From the NCBI RefSeq assembly GCF_900116205.1, contig NZ_FOZS01000008.1, positions 1-48,751 on the forward strand: a DNA stretch of 48,751 nucleotides, written 5' to 3'. The notes under the pieces are model-generated. The model ran no database searches, was not told where the DNA came from, and was given only the letters and a program-made list of their open reading frames with translations. Origin of the DNA: Halostagnicola kamekurae (GTDB lineage: Archaea > Halobacteriota > Halobacteria > Halobacteriales > Natrialbaceae). The position numbers and the translations under genes are program-made. Numbering within the stretch: position 1 is the stretch's first letter; each line of letters opens with the position of its first letter. Of the stretch, positions 31,970 through 39,718 are shown one piece after another.

Positions 31970-32386
31970 TCAGGCCTCGTCCGCTCGTTCGACAGTGATG
32001 GTCAGGTCGGCCGATTCGTAGTCAGCCTCGAAGTTGACGACGAATGCGTCTGTCTTATAGGCGGCGTGGTAGGCGCGGTGGCGTTCGATCGAGCCAGTCG
32101 CCTTGAAGTGGAAGAAAGCGGCCGCCGTGTAGGGCTTGCCCTGTGTTTCGACCTGCGACTCGACGGATGCGGGGAGTGCGATTTGGGGCGTCTCCGTGTC
32201 GATACTCGCAGCGAACTCCTTCGCTTCCTCGACGGTTGCTTGCGAATGTGCCGGTGTCTCGCCGGTGAGCACGTTCACCGGGGTTTCTGTCTCGTCGGTG
32301 AACAGGACGTCTTTGAAGGTGTGTGTCCCGAGGATCGCCTCGAGATCCAACTCGCAGTCGTGAAACGGGTCGTCGTCTGAGGTCAT
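31970..32386 (-). CDS. Conserved haloarchaeal hypothetical
   Basis: A 138-residue protein (MTSDDDPFHDCELDLEAILG). Strand-helix order: FKDVLFTDETETPVNVLTGE, then ATVEEAKEFAASIDTETPQI, then KPYTAAAFFHFKATGSIERH and ESADLTITVERADEA. Acidic, soluble. Its leader lies 20 nt upstream of the ATG. No family recognised. Confidence 0.72.
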   Translation of the reverse strand: MTSDDDPFHDCELDLEAILGTHTFKDVLFTDETETPVNVLTGETPAHSQATVEEAKEFAASIDTETPQIALPASVESQVETQGKPYTAAAFFHFKATGSIERHRAYHAAYKTDAFVVNFEADYESADLTITVERADEA

Positions 32387-32405
32387 CGAATCACGAGCCT
32401 ATGGT

Positions 32406-32435
32406 GGGGCTCACCCATTCTGACCCCTGAAAAAC
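32406..32435 (-). promoter_or_regulatory. Hairpin leader, copy 7
   Basis: GGGG (32406-32409) pairs with CCCC (32424-32427), with reversed polarity relative to the other stems, followed by AAAAAC at 32430-32435, 20 nt upstream of ATG 32386. Confidence 0.45.
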
Positions 32436-32460
32436 AGGACCTGCCACGAAGCAGATCGAA

Positions 32461-33123
32461 CTAGGAGTGGTTCAGGCTCGCCTTCTCGAAGGGTGACTCT
32501 CCGGTCGGAATGAGCAGCTCCTGTCGGTCTCCGACTCGCTCGGCCAGCTTCCGTTTCAGGTACTGTCTCGCCGTCGACGGCGTGAAGACGCCCTTGTCGA
32601 GCATGTCGCCGACGACGTCTTTGAGGGCCGCGAACTGGCCCTGCAGGTGGCCGTCGCCGACCGGCTCGCCGTCGTACCAGCGCACCGTCGCGAGCGCGCC
32701 GTTCCCGACCGTCTCTCCCTGTTCGACCGTCTCCGAGTCGTACTGGAGCCCGAACCACAGCGTCCGGTAGGCGGTCACCTCGAACGTCGTCGACACCACG
32801 AAGAACGCCTCGTGGTGGAGGTAGTCGAGATGGTCCGCGACGATCTCGTCGAGGGTGAGCCCGGTGGCGCGGGGCTTCGGTTCGACGACCGTCGACGGTC
32901 GATCCTCGCCGGCGAGGTAGCCGTCGACCGCATCTGCCTCGAGGCCATCGGCCAGTTCCGCCAGCAGCTGTTTCGCCCACTTGGAGTCGGTGTCGTCGCC
33001 ACCGAACGGCGACTCAGCCGAGATTCGGTGCTTGAGCTTCAGGTTCGCTGCGCCCCAATGGCTGTAGTGGAGCGTGTACTGTCCGTCTGTGCGTTCATAC
33101 GCAACGAGTGCGCGGTGTCCCAT
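32461..33123 (-). CDS. DUF6735-like conserved protein
   Basis: A 220-residue protein opening MGHRALVAYERTDGQYTLHY then SHWGAANLKLKHRIS, the typical start of the haloarchaeal DUF6735 family. Helical middle (KWAKQLLAELADGLEADAVD) and a C-terminal ARQYLKRKLAERVGDRQELL. Soluble and acidic; biochemical role unknown. A hairpin leader sits 45 nt upstream. Confidence 0.8.
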   Translation of the reverse strand: MGHRALVAYERTDGQYTLHYSHWGAANLKLKHRISAESPFGGDDTDSKWAKQLLAELADGLEADAVDGYLAGEDRPSTVVEPKPRATGLTLDEIVADHLDYLHHEAFFVVSTTFEVTAYRTLWFGLQYDSETVEQGETVGNGALATVRWYDGEPVGDGHLQGQFAALKDVVGDMLDKGVFTPSTARQYLKRKLAERVGDRQELLIPTGESPFEKASLNHS

Positions 33124-33167
33124 CGAGCAATCACCTCACGGGGCGACCGCGACTGGACCGCCCCGCA

Positions 33168-33189
33168 CCCCTCCCGGGGGACGAACAAC
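33168..33189 (-). promoter_or_regulatory. Hairpin leader, copy 8 (DUF6735-like gene)
   Basis: CCCC-TCCC-GGGGG at 33168-33180 followed by AACAAC at 33184-33189, 45 nt upstream of ATG 33123. The flank GCACCCCT matches copies 2, 4 and 9. Confidence 0.6.
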
Positions 33190-33305
33190 GCTACCAGTAG
33201 TTGCTATCGAGGCTTCTTTATTCGGGATGAGTAGTGAATTCGGGGCGGCTAAATCGGTAAGTAGAATTGCTTAGTTATTTGAACGAAGTCAGTGTAAATG
33301 CGTGT

Positions 33306-33623
33306 ATGGACATTGACGCCGGCGAGTTCAAGAAGAACATAGAGAAGGCGTTAGAGGAGCAGTCAGGGCTCCGGATGAACGAGCAGAATGAGATCCCGCT
33401 CGAGCAATTGTTCACAGAGGAGTTCATGCAGCTGTACACAGAATTCGACTCTTTCGAAGCGTTGCTTGAGGCAAGTCAATGGGATGTTGAGGACGAGGAC
33501 GATTTCGAGGGCATCCCGGAGGATGAGTTCGATACCTATGTCGACGAGCACACGGATTTCCCATCGTGGGAAGTTATGTCTCAGACTGCGGCTCAGCGGT
33601 TCCTTGAACGTCAATTCAACTGA
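33306..33623 (+). CDS. Acidic helical hypothetical
   Basis: About 105 residues from ATG 33306 (MDIDAGEFKKNIEKALEEQS). Contains EIPLEQLFTEEFMQLYTEFD and a very acidic middle (DVEDEDDFEGIPEDEFDTYV). No motif. It stands alone between minus-strand genes. The frame is open to 33267, but the first Met there gives a less halophilic lead. Confidence 0.6.
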   Translation: MDIDAGEFKKNIEKALEEQSGLRMNEQNEIPLEQLFTEEFMQLYTEFDSFEALLEASQWDVEDEDDFEGIPEDEFDTYVDEHTDFPSWEVMSQTAAQRFLERQFN

Positions 33624-33629
33624 AGTGGG

Positions 33630-34469
33630 TTACTGACTGACCTGCCGCCCGAGCTTGGTGATTTCCACCTCACTGTACCCGCCGTCACTCGAATTGATGT
33701 AGGCTTGTGTCTCGACGTATCCTTTCTCTCGGAGCAACCAGAGGTTATGATCCACGACGTCTGACGACCGGCCCACTGCCTCAATCAACTCGTCACGATC
33801 AACCCGTGGATAGGTAGGATCCGATCGGTATGACTGGAGTAACACGTCCAGGATTTCATCCTGAACCGCGTCATCCAACAAGAGTTCCTCACCCAACTCT
33901 TTTGCTCGCCACAGCGTCGTCGGTGTAATCGTCAGTGACCGCTTCCCTGGCCGCCGCTTGAAGAACCCATCATCCTTTGAGAACCGCCACACCTTATCGA
34001 TCACGTCCTCATCAACGTCCTCGAATTCATCGTTGAGATAGCTGCGTAGCCGTTCACCTTGTGGACTCGGCCAGAACGTAAACGGCTGCTCTGTAAACCT
34101 ACGATATGACTCACGGATCAATTCATTCTGGACCCGCCGCTCGGTCGCCGATAACCCCTCTGTCGCACCTACGTCATGCTCCGTCGATGCCCCATCTCCA
34201 TCCCCATTCACCACATCGTCACTGGTATCGGACCGATCAGTCCCGTCCACGTACTCGCCAGCGCCCTCCGGCTCGACTCTATTGTTCGACGTGTTGTGGA
34301 CTTGGATCGCTAGAATACCCAGAGTGCCTAACATACCGATCACACCAGCAATCTCCACGAGCGAAAAAGGTGTATAGACGGTTCCGATCCCTGCGAGAAT
34401 CAAGGCAGCAAGCCAGGCAAGGATGAGCTTCCCGATGAACCGCTCAGTCACGTACTGCCCAACCGACAT
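33630..34469 (-). CDS. Membrane-anchored winged-helix protein
   Basis: About 279 residues from ATG 34469 (MSVGQYVTERFIGKLILAWL). Two membrane helices at about 11-32 and 38-58 (VEIAGVIGMLGTLGILAIQV), an acidic linker (60-105), then two winged-helix-like units: RRFTEQPFTFWPSPQGERLR region and DRDELIEAVGRSSDVVDHNL with LREKGYVETQAYINSSDGGY wing. It may sense a membrane signal and act on DNA or protein. Moderately AT-rich. No partner. Confidence 0.65.
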   Translation of the reverse strand: MSVGQYVTERFIGKLILAWLAALILAGIGTVYTPFSLVEIAGVIGMLGTLGILAIQVHNTSNNRVEPEGAGEYVDGTDRSDTSDDVVNGDGDGASTEHDVGATEGLSATERRVQNELIRESYRRFTEQPFTFWPSPQGERLRSYLNDEFEDVDEDVIDKVWRFSKDDGFFKRRPGKRSLTITPTTLWRAKELGEELLLDDAVQDEILDVLLQSYRSDPTYPRVDRDELIEAVGRSSDVVDHNLWLLREKGYVETQAYINSSDGGYSEVEITKLGRQVSQ

Positions 34470-34575
34470 CCTATCACTGCAAGTATTCACAGACCAGTAT
34501 TATAAGTCGTAGGAGAGCAGCCTCAATCAGACATACCCACCTGATTTTTCAAGAGTTGCTGAGAAGTACCGAATT

Positions 34576-35343
34576 ATGAGTCAAAACGACAGGACATCTT
34601 GGTTCATCGATTCCGAGGGGCCAAATGAGGAGGCTGTCGAACTGGCCTTCGCGTGGGTGCAACAGCTCGGTGAGCAGCATGGAGAGAAACGAGATGCTGT
34701 CTTGGCAGTAAACACGAAAAAGCAGCTGGACGGTGTCGTATCTACTGTGATCGGTGACCAGGCAGCAAAGGCGTTGAATAAAAAGAAGCCGGTCGGCGTC
34801 GGTGAAGCAGAGATCCAGCTGATGACGAAACGGATTGATCCATCGGGGTGGCAAAGCGGTCCTGTCCTTGCTATCTACCCAGACAAAGACCTGCTGGACA
34901 AGATTGACGGAATGTATGGTGTGACCGATGTGCTCGTCGTGCCTTGGTCGAAGGACACCGTCCAGTTCTGGATCGATACCTGGGGCGCGTCAGCACTCCA
35001 ATCAGATGCGAGTGGCGATGCACCAGAAATCGATGATCCGGTCGCCAAGGAAGCTGTCGACACGCTCGATGCATTGGTCAACACCTCGACTGGGATCACG
35101 CATTCGTCAGATCGTGCTACCTGTATCGAGATCTTCAAAACCCTCCATAGCAACGGCATCAGCTTCGATCCTGAAGCAATCAGAGCCTGGTTAGTCGCTG
35201 AAAAAGGCTGGGACCCGGATTATGCCGATGACGTAAAAGAGGTCGCCGAAGGCGTCCAAACGGGGAAACGCTTCCAGTACGACTCTGGCCGTCTTAGGAA
35301 CGACATTATGAACCAGTGGAAAGACGCCGAAAATGTTAATTAA
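34576..35343 (+). CDS. Hypothetical cytosolic protein
   Basis: A 255-residue protein (MSQNDRTSWFIDSEGPNEEA). The first 130 residues form a Rossmann-like alpha/beta domain (AVLAVNTKKQLDGVVSTVIG, GPVLAIYPDKDLLDKIDGMY, VTDVLVVPWSKDTVQFWIDT). The C-terminal 90 are helical (DRATCIEIFKTLHSNGISFD). No catalytic motif. Divergent from the membrane winged-helix gene, sharing an 106-bp spacer. Function unknown. Confidence 0.65.
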   Translation: MSQNDRTSWFIDSEGPNEEAVELAFAWVQQLGEQHGEKRDAVLAVNTKKQLDGVVSTVIGDQAAKALNKKKPVGVGEAEIQLMTKRIDPSGWQSGPVLAIYPDKDLLDKIDGMYGVTDVLVVPWSKDTVQFWIDTWGASALQSDASGDAPEIDDPVAKEAVDTLDALVNTSTGITHSSDRATCIEIFKTLHSNGISFDPEAIRAWLVAEKGWDPDYADDVKEVAEGVQTGKRFQYDSGRLRNDIMNQWKDAENVN

Positions 35344-35481
35344 TCCAATATAACTGCCGGAGATCGTTTTCACTCCGTTTGCTCACGTCCCTGTAGTGAC
35401 CGCTCTGATGCATCTATGCTCTGTACTGACCAGCTGTTTCAGCTCTCACTCTAAATAAAGAAACAGTATCGGAAACTACTG

Positions 35482-35862
35482 CTACTCGTCGATCGGGTCG
35501 GGGGAACTGAGGTCCGCGTGGAGGACTTCGCCGTCGCGAACGACGTACCTCTTCGCCAAGACTGGGAAGCGGCACTTGGTGAACCCCGCCGTCTGGATAT
35601 CGAACTCTTCGTCGGCTTCGAGGTGGTCGGCGAGTTCTCGCAGGAATTCGTGGGTCACGATGCCGCCCTCGTAGTCCGGGAGGCCGTTCTCCCGCGCCTC
35701 GTACACTTCGAAATCGTCGTACCCCCAGATGGTGAGATCTCCGTCTTCGGTCACCTCCCAGTTGAGCGTCCCGAAGCAGTAGCTCTCACAGAGCTCGCGG
35801 ACTGCCTGTGGATCCGATACGATCGCGCCAGTCGACGTCGTCGCAGCTTGCAGTGTCGCCAT
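35482..35862 (-). CDS. Conserved haloarchaeal hypothetical
   Basis: A 126-residue protein (MATLQAATTSTGAIVSDPQA). Strand-rich middle (LTIWGYDDFEVYEARENGLP), helical THEFLRELADHLEADEEFDI, and a strand end (KRYVVRDGEVLHADLSS). It has a hairpin leader whose stem begins 29 nt upstream of the ATG. Acidic and soluble. Function unknown. Confidence 0.72.
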   Translation of the reverse strand: MATLQAATTSTGAIVSDPQAVRELCESYCFGTLNWEVTEDGDLTIWGYDDFEVYEARENGLPDYEGGIVTHEFLRELADHLEADEEFDIQTAGFTKCRFPVLAKRYVVRDGEVLHADLSSPDPIDE

Positions 35863-35890
35863 GTCTGGACTTCACGGGGTCGCCCCCGCA

Positions 35891-35912
35891 CCCCTGTCGG
35901 GGGGCGATAAAC
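35891..35912 (-). promoter_or_regulatory. Hairpin leader, copy 9
   Basis: CCCC-TGTC-GGGG at 35891-35902 followed by ATAAAC, 29 nt upstream of ATG 35862. The flank GCACCCCT is shared with copies 2, 4 and 8. Confidence 0.6.
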
Positions 35913-35953
35913 CGACGCGAGAGTTGCCTCCCTGGTCGTGGCCGGGACTCCAG

Positions 35954-36184
35954 TTAGGAATCTGCGTGGGCGTCCGCCCCGGCTCCGTCGCTCGGCCGCG
36001 TGAGAAGGCTCACCTCTTCCAGGAGGTCTCTCGCGGTCTCGACTCGCTCTCGATCCGCGTCGTCCAATCGGTCGACGTCGAGTCGGTTGAGATTGCTGAG
36101 TATACGATGCATCCGGTAGCCCTGTTTGAACTCTTGCTCCATCGGAAGCGCCTCACCGCTCGCTGGCGCGGAAAGACCCACCAT
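35954..36184 (-). CDS. Small helical protein
   Basis: 77 codons from 36184, or about 62 from the second Met at 36142 (MEQEFKQGYRMHRILSNLNR). Helical and charged: DVDRLDDADRERVETARDLL and EEVSLLTR. Inverted-repeat copy 4 starts 35 bp upstream of 36184, so it is the obvious candidate target. Function unknown. Confidence 0.6.
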   Translation of the reverse strand: MVGLSAPASGEALPMEQEFKQGYRMHRILSNLNRLDVDRLDDADRERVETARDLLEEVSLLTRPSDGAGADAHADS

Positions 36185-36219
36185 CGAGACTGGCGTCGGG
36201 CTCGCAGGAGATCGCGGCC

Positions 36220-36261
36220 TTAACCAACGGACCTCGACGGTACTCGCAGGCTGTTGGTTAA
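36220..36261. repeat. TTAACCAAC-N24-GTTGGTTAA element, copy 4
   Basis: Arms TTAACCAAC (36220-36228) and GTTGGTTAA (36253-36261), 42 bp in all. It lies between two minus-strand genes, upstream of the one starting at 36184/36142. Confidence 0.75.
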
Positions 36262-36279
36262 TCGACGCCCAGCACGGGG

Positions 36280-37161
36280 CTACTCGAGATTGGGGCCGTA
36301 GCGAGCTGAGTCACACACCCGACACTCCCAGATCGGTTGCCCCGTCCACGCCGCATCCGGGACCGACTCATGCGTCTTGAACCGATGGTCGGTCGCCCGT
36401 CCACAGGTTTGACACTCGAGTTCCTGCGTCGTCGGTACCGACGACTCCTGGTGATCAGCCGCAGCCTCGTTAGTGGATTCGGTCAGCGCTATCGCTGGAA
36501 CCAGCCACACCGCGTCGTCGGCGTCGTCGAGGACCGCGTCGAGACGCGACGCGTCGCGGATGCCGTCCCCACGCTGGTCGTAGAGTCGCGTCGGGGCCTG
36601 CTCCTGACGCTCCGATGTTCCCTGCCCGTGCCACCCAGCACGGTCACGGGCGACACTGAGAAGCCGCTCTCCCTCCTCTGACGACACCTGTACCGCGTCG
36701 GGAAGTGAGGGCCATTGCTCGGCCAGCTGGCGCGCCGGTGCCTCGTCGAGGTCGTAGAGGAGTGTGTAGTCGTCGACGGCCGGCTCCGCCTCGTTGGCGG
36801 AGAGGAGGTTCGCCGCGGCGCCGCCCTTCGCAACGGCGCCGTAGAACGTGGTCGACTCGACGACCAGGTGGACGATGCCGAGGAACGTCGTCGACGCTGA
36901 CTCGTTCGTGCTAGTGGTGTCACTTCCGAGATGGTTGGTGAGACAGAACCGGCATTTCGTCTGGCCGTCTGGGACTGACGCCCCACAGGACCGGCACTCG
37001 CCGTCGGCGGCCGTTGGCGCATCAGGGTAGCCACCAGCGCTCGTCGCGACGCGCTGCCGCCGGGGGGCACCCTCACACCCGTCGTCCAGCCTCGTGTCCG
37101 GAATGTGGGACGCCTCGCCGGTCGGCCGCAGTTCCTCAAAGTCGGAATAACGACCGTTCAT
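36280..37161 (-). CDS. Two-ribbon zinc protein of haloarchaeal plasmids
   Basis: About 293 residues from ATG 37161 (MNGRYSDFEELRPTGEASHI). The first zinc site is CRSCGASVPDGQTKCRFCLT near residues 55-75, and the second is ECQTCGRATDHRF ... WECRVCDSARYG at the C-terminus. Between them lies an alpha/beta region (GIVHLVVESTTFYGAVAKGG, YTLLYDLDEAPARQLAEQWP). The ribbons suggest nucleic-acid or transcription-factor contacts. It lies directly downstream of TFB on the same strand. Confidence 0.75.
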   Translation of the reverse strand: MNGRYSDFEELRPTGEASHIPDTRLDDGCEGAPRRQRVATSAGGYPDAPTAADGECRSCGASVPDGQTKCRFCLTNHLGSDTTSTNESASTTFLGIVHLVVESTTFYGAVAKGGAAANLLSANEAEPAVDDYTLLYDLDEAPARQLAEQWPSLPDAVQVSSEEGERLLSVARDRAGWHGQGTSERQEQAPTRLYDQRGDGIRDASRLDAVLDDADDAVWLVPAIALTESTNEAAADHQESSVPTTQELECQTCGRATDHRFKTHESVPDAAWTGQPIWECRVCDSARYGPNLE

Positions 37162-37255
37162 AGAGCAGTCTACAGAGAACATGGCTCGTCTTCGTGTTTA
37201 AATCGTAGCGTGGATCGAACGATGTGCAGTACAGACGGAGAGACCGTGATCAGCC

Positions 37256-38182
37256 TTAGGCGACCTGTTCCTCCAACGTATCCCGGTGTGCCCGGACAGT
37301 CGCCTTCGAGGCGTTCGCCACGTCCGCGGCCTCGGATTGCGTCAACCATCGCCCCTCTTCGCGACAAGCCTTGTAGAGGCAGGCCGCTGCGAACCCAGCC
37401 GGATGGACGCCCGTCGTGACGCCGCGCTTCTCGGCCTGTTCCGCGAGGGCTCGGGCCCGCTGTCGGATCTCGTCCGGACACTCGAGGTCCGAGGCGAGTC
37501 GCGGCACGAACATGCTGGGGGAGACGGGCTCAGCGGGGAGGCCCAGCTCTTCGTTCAGCGTTTTGTACGCGTTCGTGACCCGTGACTCCGCGACGTGGGC
37601 CATCTCGCTGACGTCGTCCACTAACCGCGAGAGGCCGTTGCACCGGCAGGCCCCGTAGACGCTGGCCGCGGCGATGGCCTCGATGGACCTGCCTCGAAGC
37701 AGATCCTCGTTCTGGGCGCTCCGGAAGAGCTGACACGCTTGGTCACGAACCGAATCGGAGAGGTCGAGCGCGCTCGCCAGCCGACGCACTTCGCCCAGTC
37801 CGTGGGCGAGATTTCGTTCCGCTTTCGACCGCCAGCGACCCCGGGTCTGCTCACGGCGCATCCGTGCGAGTCGCCGTCGCTTCTGCCCGGAGATCTCGTT
37901 CCCCTTCGCGTCGGTGCCGCGACCGATCTCCGTCGACAGGCCGCGATCGTGGCGAGCCGCAGTGAGCGGGGCACCCGTTCGTTCGCACTCCTCGTCGTCG
38001 TACGCCCGCCACTCCGGCCCATGATCGATACGCTGTTCGTCGATGACCAGGCCACAGTCCTCGCAGACCGTTTCGACCGCGTTCGTGGTGACTCGGCCGT
38101 CGCACTCCGGACACTGGTTCGCACTCGATTCCGTTCGGACGTCTTCGTCGAAGCCAGTTTCGTAGATATCTCTGGTTGCCAT
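37256..38182 (-). CDS. tfb: Transcription initiation factor TFB (TFIIB)
   Basis: About 308 residues from ATG 38182 (MATRDIYETGFDEDVRTESS). Complete TFB order: zinc ribbon CPECDGRV ... CEDCGLVI (about 26-50), B-finger GPEWRAYDDEECERTGAPLT then HDRGLSTEIG (about 57-88), and two cyclin folds (about 115-200 and 210-305). TFB joins TBP at TATA/BRE and recruits RNA polymerase. Haloarchaea keep several TFBs for different gene sets. Its own promoter has a hairpin leader (copy 10), and TBP is encoded at 46 kb. Confidence 0.95.
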   Translation of the reverse strand: MATRDIYETGFDEDVRTESSANQCPECDGRVTTNAVETVCEDCGLVIDEQRIDHGPEWRAYDDEECERTGAPLTAARHDRGLSTEIGRGTDAKGNEISGQKRRRLARMRREQTRGRWRSKAERNLAHGLGEVRRLASALDLSDSVRDQACQLFRSAQNEDLLRGRSIEAIAAASVYGACRCNGLSRLVDDVSEMAHVAESRVTNAYKTLNEELGLPAEPVSPSMFVPRLASDLECPDEIRQRARALAEQAEKRGVTTGVHPAGFAAACLYKACREEGRWLTQSEAADVANASKATVRAHRDTLEEQVA

Positions 38183-38220
38183 CGTTCTCACCGTGTTCAG
38201 GGAACTCGCCTTTACAGCGA

Positions 38221-38252
38221 GCCCCTCAGCTATTCAGGGGCCGACAGAAACC
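38221..38252 (-). promoter_or_regulatory. Hairpin leader, copy 10 (tfb)
   Basis: GCCCCT (38221-38226) and AGGGGC (38236-38241) form a 6-bp stem with loop CAGCTATTC. AGAAACC follows at 38246-38252, and the stem is 39 nt upstream of the TFB ATG. The loop is nearly the same as in copies 11 and 12 although the stems differ. Confidence 0.68.
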
Positions 38253-38299
38253 GAAGGTATCGGTACTCCAGTCAACTAGAACACAATCCAGCTGATGTT

Positions 38300-39718
38300 C
38301 TACATATAATGGTAGTAATGGATGTCCAGACTGGTGTTTTGAGCTTCGGCTTCAGCCAGAATGTTCCCAACGGCATCTGAGATTCCGATTGTAACCGGAA
38401 GCTTCGTGCAGAAATCCGAAGTGTTCCAGTCCAGTTTCGTGAACGCCAGCATTTCTCGGCACAGCTTCTGTGGCGATGAATCACTGACCTCCGGATCCGG
38501 CTTGACCACGATCGGCTCCGGGATGTTCGATGCTGGATACGTCGACAACGCCGGGATGTACCCCTTCGTGTACAGGTAGTGCTCCTCGTTGTTCGGTGCG
38601 GAGACCATTGTGCCTCGAAGCGCCGGATAAATCCCGGAACTCAAGGCACGGACTGGGTGCCGCTCTCGGACCGTGACGAAGTCCATCAACTCGATGTTCC
38701 CAGCACCTTTGATGAAGCCCCCTCGCTCCTCTTCCCAGAACTCCGACCGCTTGTGAAGCACCAGCCGTCGCGGCTCAGTCTTCTTGTGGCTACGGTAGTG
38801 CCTGAGAATCTTCTTGACCAGTTGCTCGGCGTCGTCTTCCGCGAGATGGTTGTTCCCCGGACCGTGTTTCTCTCCTTCGACGGGGTCACCTCGAAGGATG
38901 AAGTTCTCCCCCGTCTCCAGGAAGACTTGGGCCATAGCTGTCCGTGTCCGGGATTGGTCTCCGCCTCGCTCTTTGTAGAAGGAGATCCCGGCGAAGCATG
39001 TTCCGTCCTCCAGCTCAGTTAGTTTCCAGGGATGGCCGCGTTGCGCCTTGTACAGTGTTCCGACCGCGATGTTCCAGGCGATCTCGGATTTGTCCTGGAC
39101 GTCCTCACCGCGGAGGGTCTTCGGCTGCATCAGCTGGGTCGGCAACCCGACTTCCATCCCCAGCAACTTGATTCGGTTATGGAAGTCGCTGGTCTCTGAC
39201 TGCATCCGGGCATGGTCCTGGTGGGATGGAGTGCATGCGTCCCACATCGCTTCGGGAATCGCGATGAACACGACGTCAGGCGGCGTCTCCTTAGCGTACA
39301 GGACTTCGAGGTTGATCTTGATGATCTCGACCGCTTCTTCCAACCGGTCTTTCCGGCTGCGGATCTGGTTCAAGTCCCGGATCTCGCCTCGAGTAATCGT
39401 CTGCCGCCACCGCTTCTGCGTGTTGAACGTAAAGTTCAGCGACGATCGCTCGCCGAGGCCAGGGAACGGTGGTTTCCACCGCTTCGACTTGTCTTCGTCG
39501 GCGGTGATCGCCAGCTCCATGTCCTTGAACAGTTTCTCGATTGCGCCGAGAGACCGGCCAGATCCGATGTATCCGATGTTGATGACTTGGTGTTCGGATC
39601 TGCCGGACGGTGTTCTCGGGCCGTACTCCATTAGCCCGACTCGGGGGTCGATGGCTTCCTCGCCGTTGGCGAACATCAAGCCTGGTTCGTCGAGGACTTC
39701 GGCTGTGAACCCGTTCAT
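38300..39718 (-). CDS. Short prokaryotic Argonaute (MID-PIWI)
   Basis: About 472 residues from ATG 39718 (MNGFTAEVLDEPGLMFANGE), overlapping the upstream gene by 4 bp. The MID-PIWI arrangement is seen in GLMEYGPRTP, then VVFIAIPEAMWDA and TQLMQPKTLRG, then GTCFAGISFYKERGGDQSRT, RLVLHKRSEFWEEER and LPVTIGISDAVGNILAEAEA. Short Argonautes are guide-dependent sensors lacking slicer residues; the associated nuclease-APAZ protein is the effector. Length fits the short clade (400-520). Confidence 0.85.
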   Translation of the reverse strand: MNGFTAEVLDEPGLMFANGEEAIDPRVGLMEYGPRTPSGRSEHQVINIGYIGSGRSLGAIEKLFKDMELAITADEDKSKRWKPPFPGLGERSSLNFTFNTQKRWRQTITRGEIRDLNQIRSRKDRLEEAVEIIKINLEVLYAKETPPDVVFIAIPEAMWDACTPSHQDHARMQSETSDFHNRIKLLGMEVGLPTQLMQPKTLRGEDVQDKSEIAWNIAVGTLYKAQRGHPWKLTELEDGTCFAGISFYKERGGDQSRTRTAMAQVFLETGENFILRGDPVEGEKHGPGNNHLAEDDAEQLVKKILRHYRSHKKTEPRRLVLHKRSEFWEEERGGFIKGAGNIELMDFVTVRERHPVRALSSGIYPALRGTMVSAPNNEEHYLYTKGYIPALSTYPASNIPEPIVVKPDPEVSDSSPQKLCREMLAFTKLDWNTSDFCTKLPVTIGISDAVGNILAEAEAQNTSLDIHYYHYM

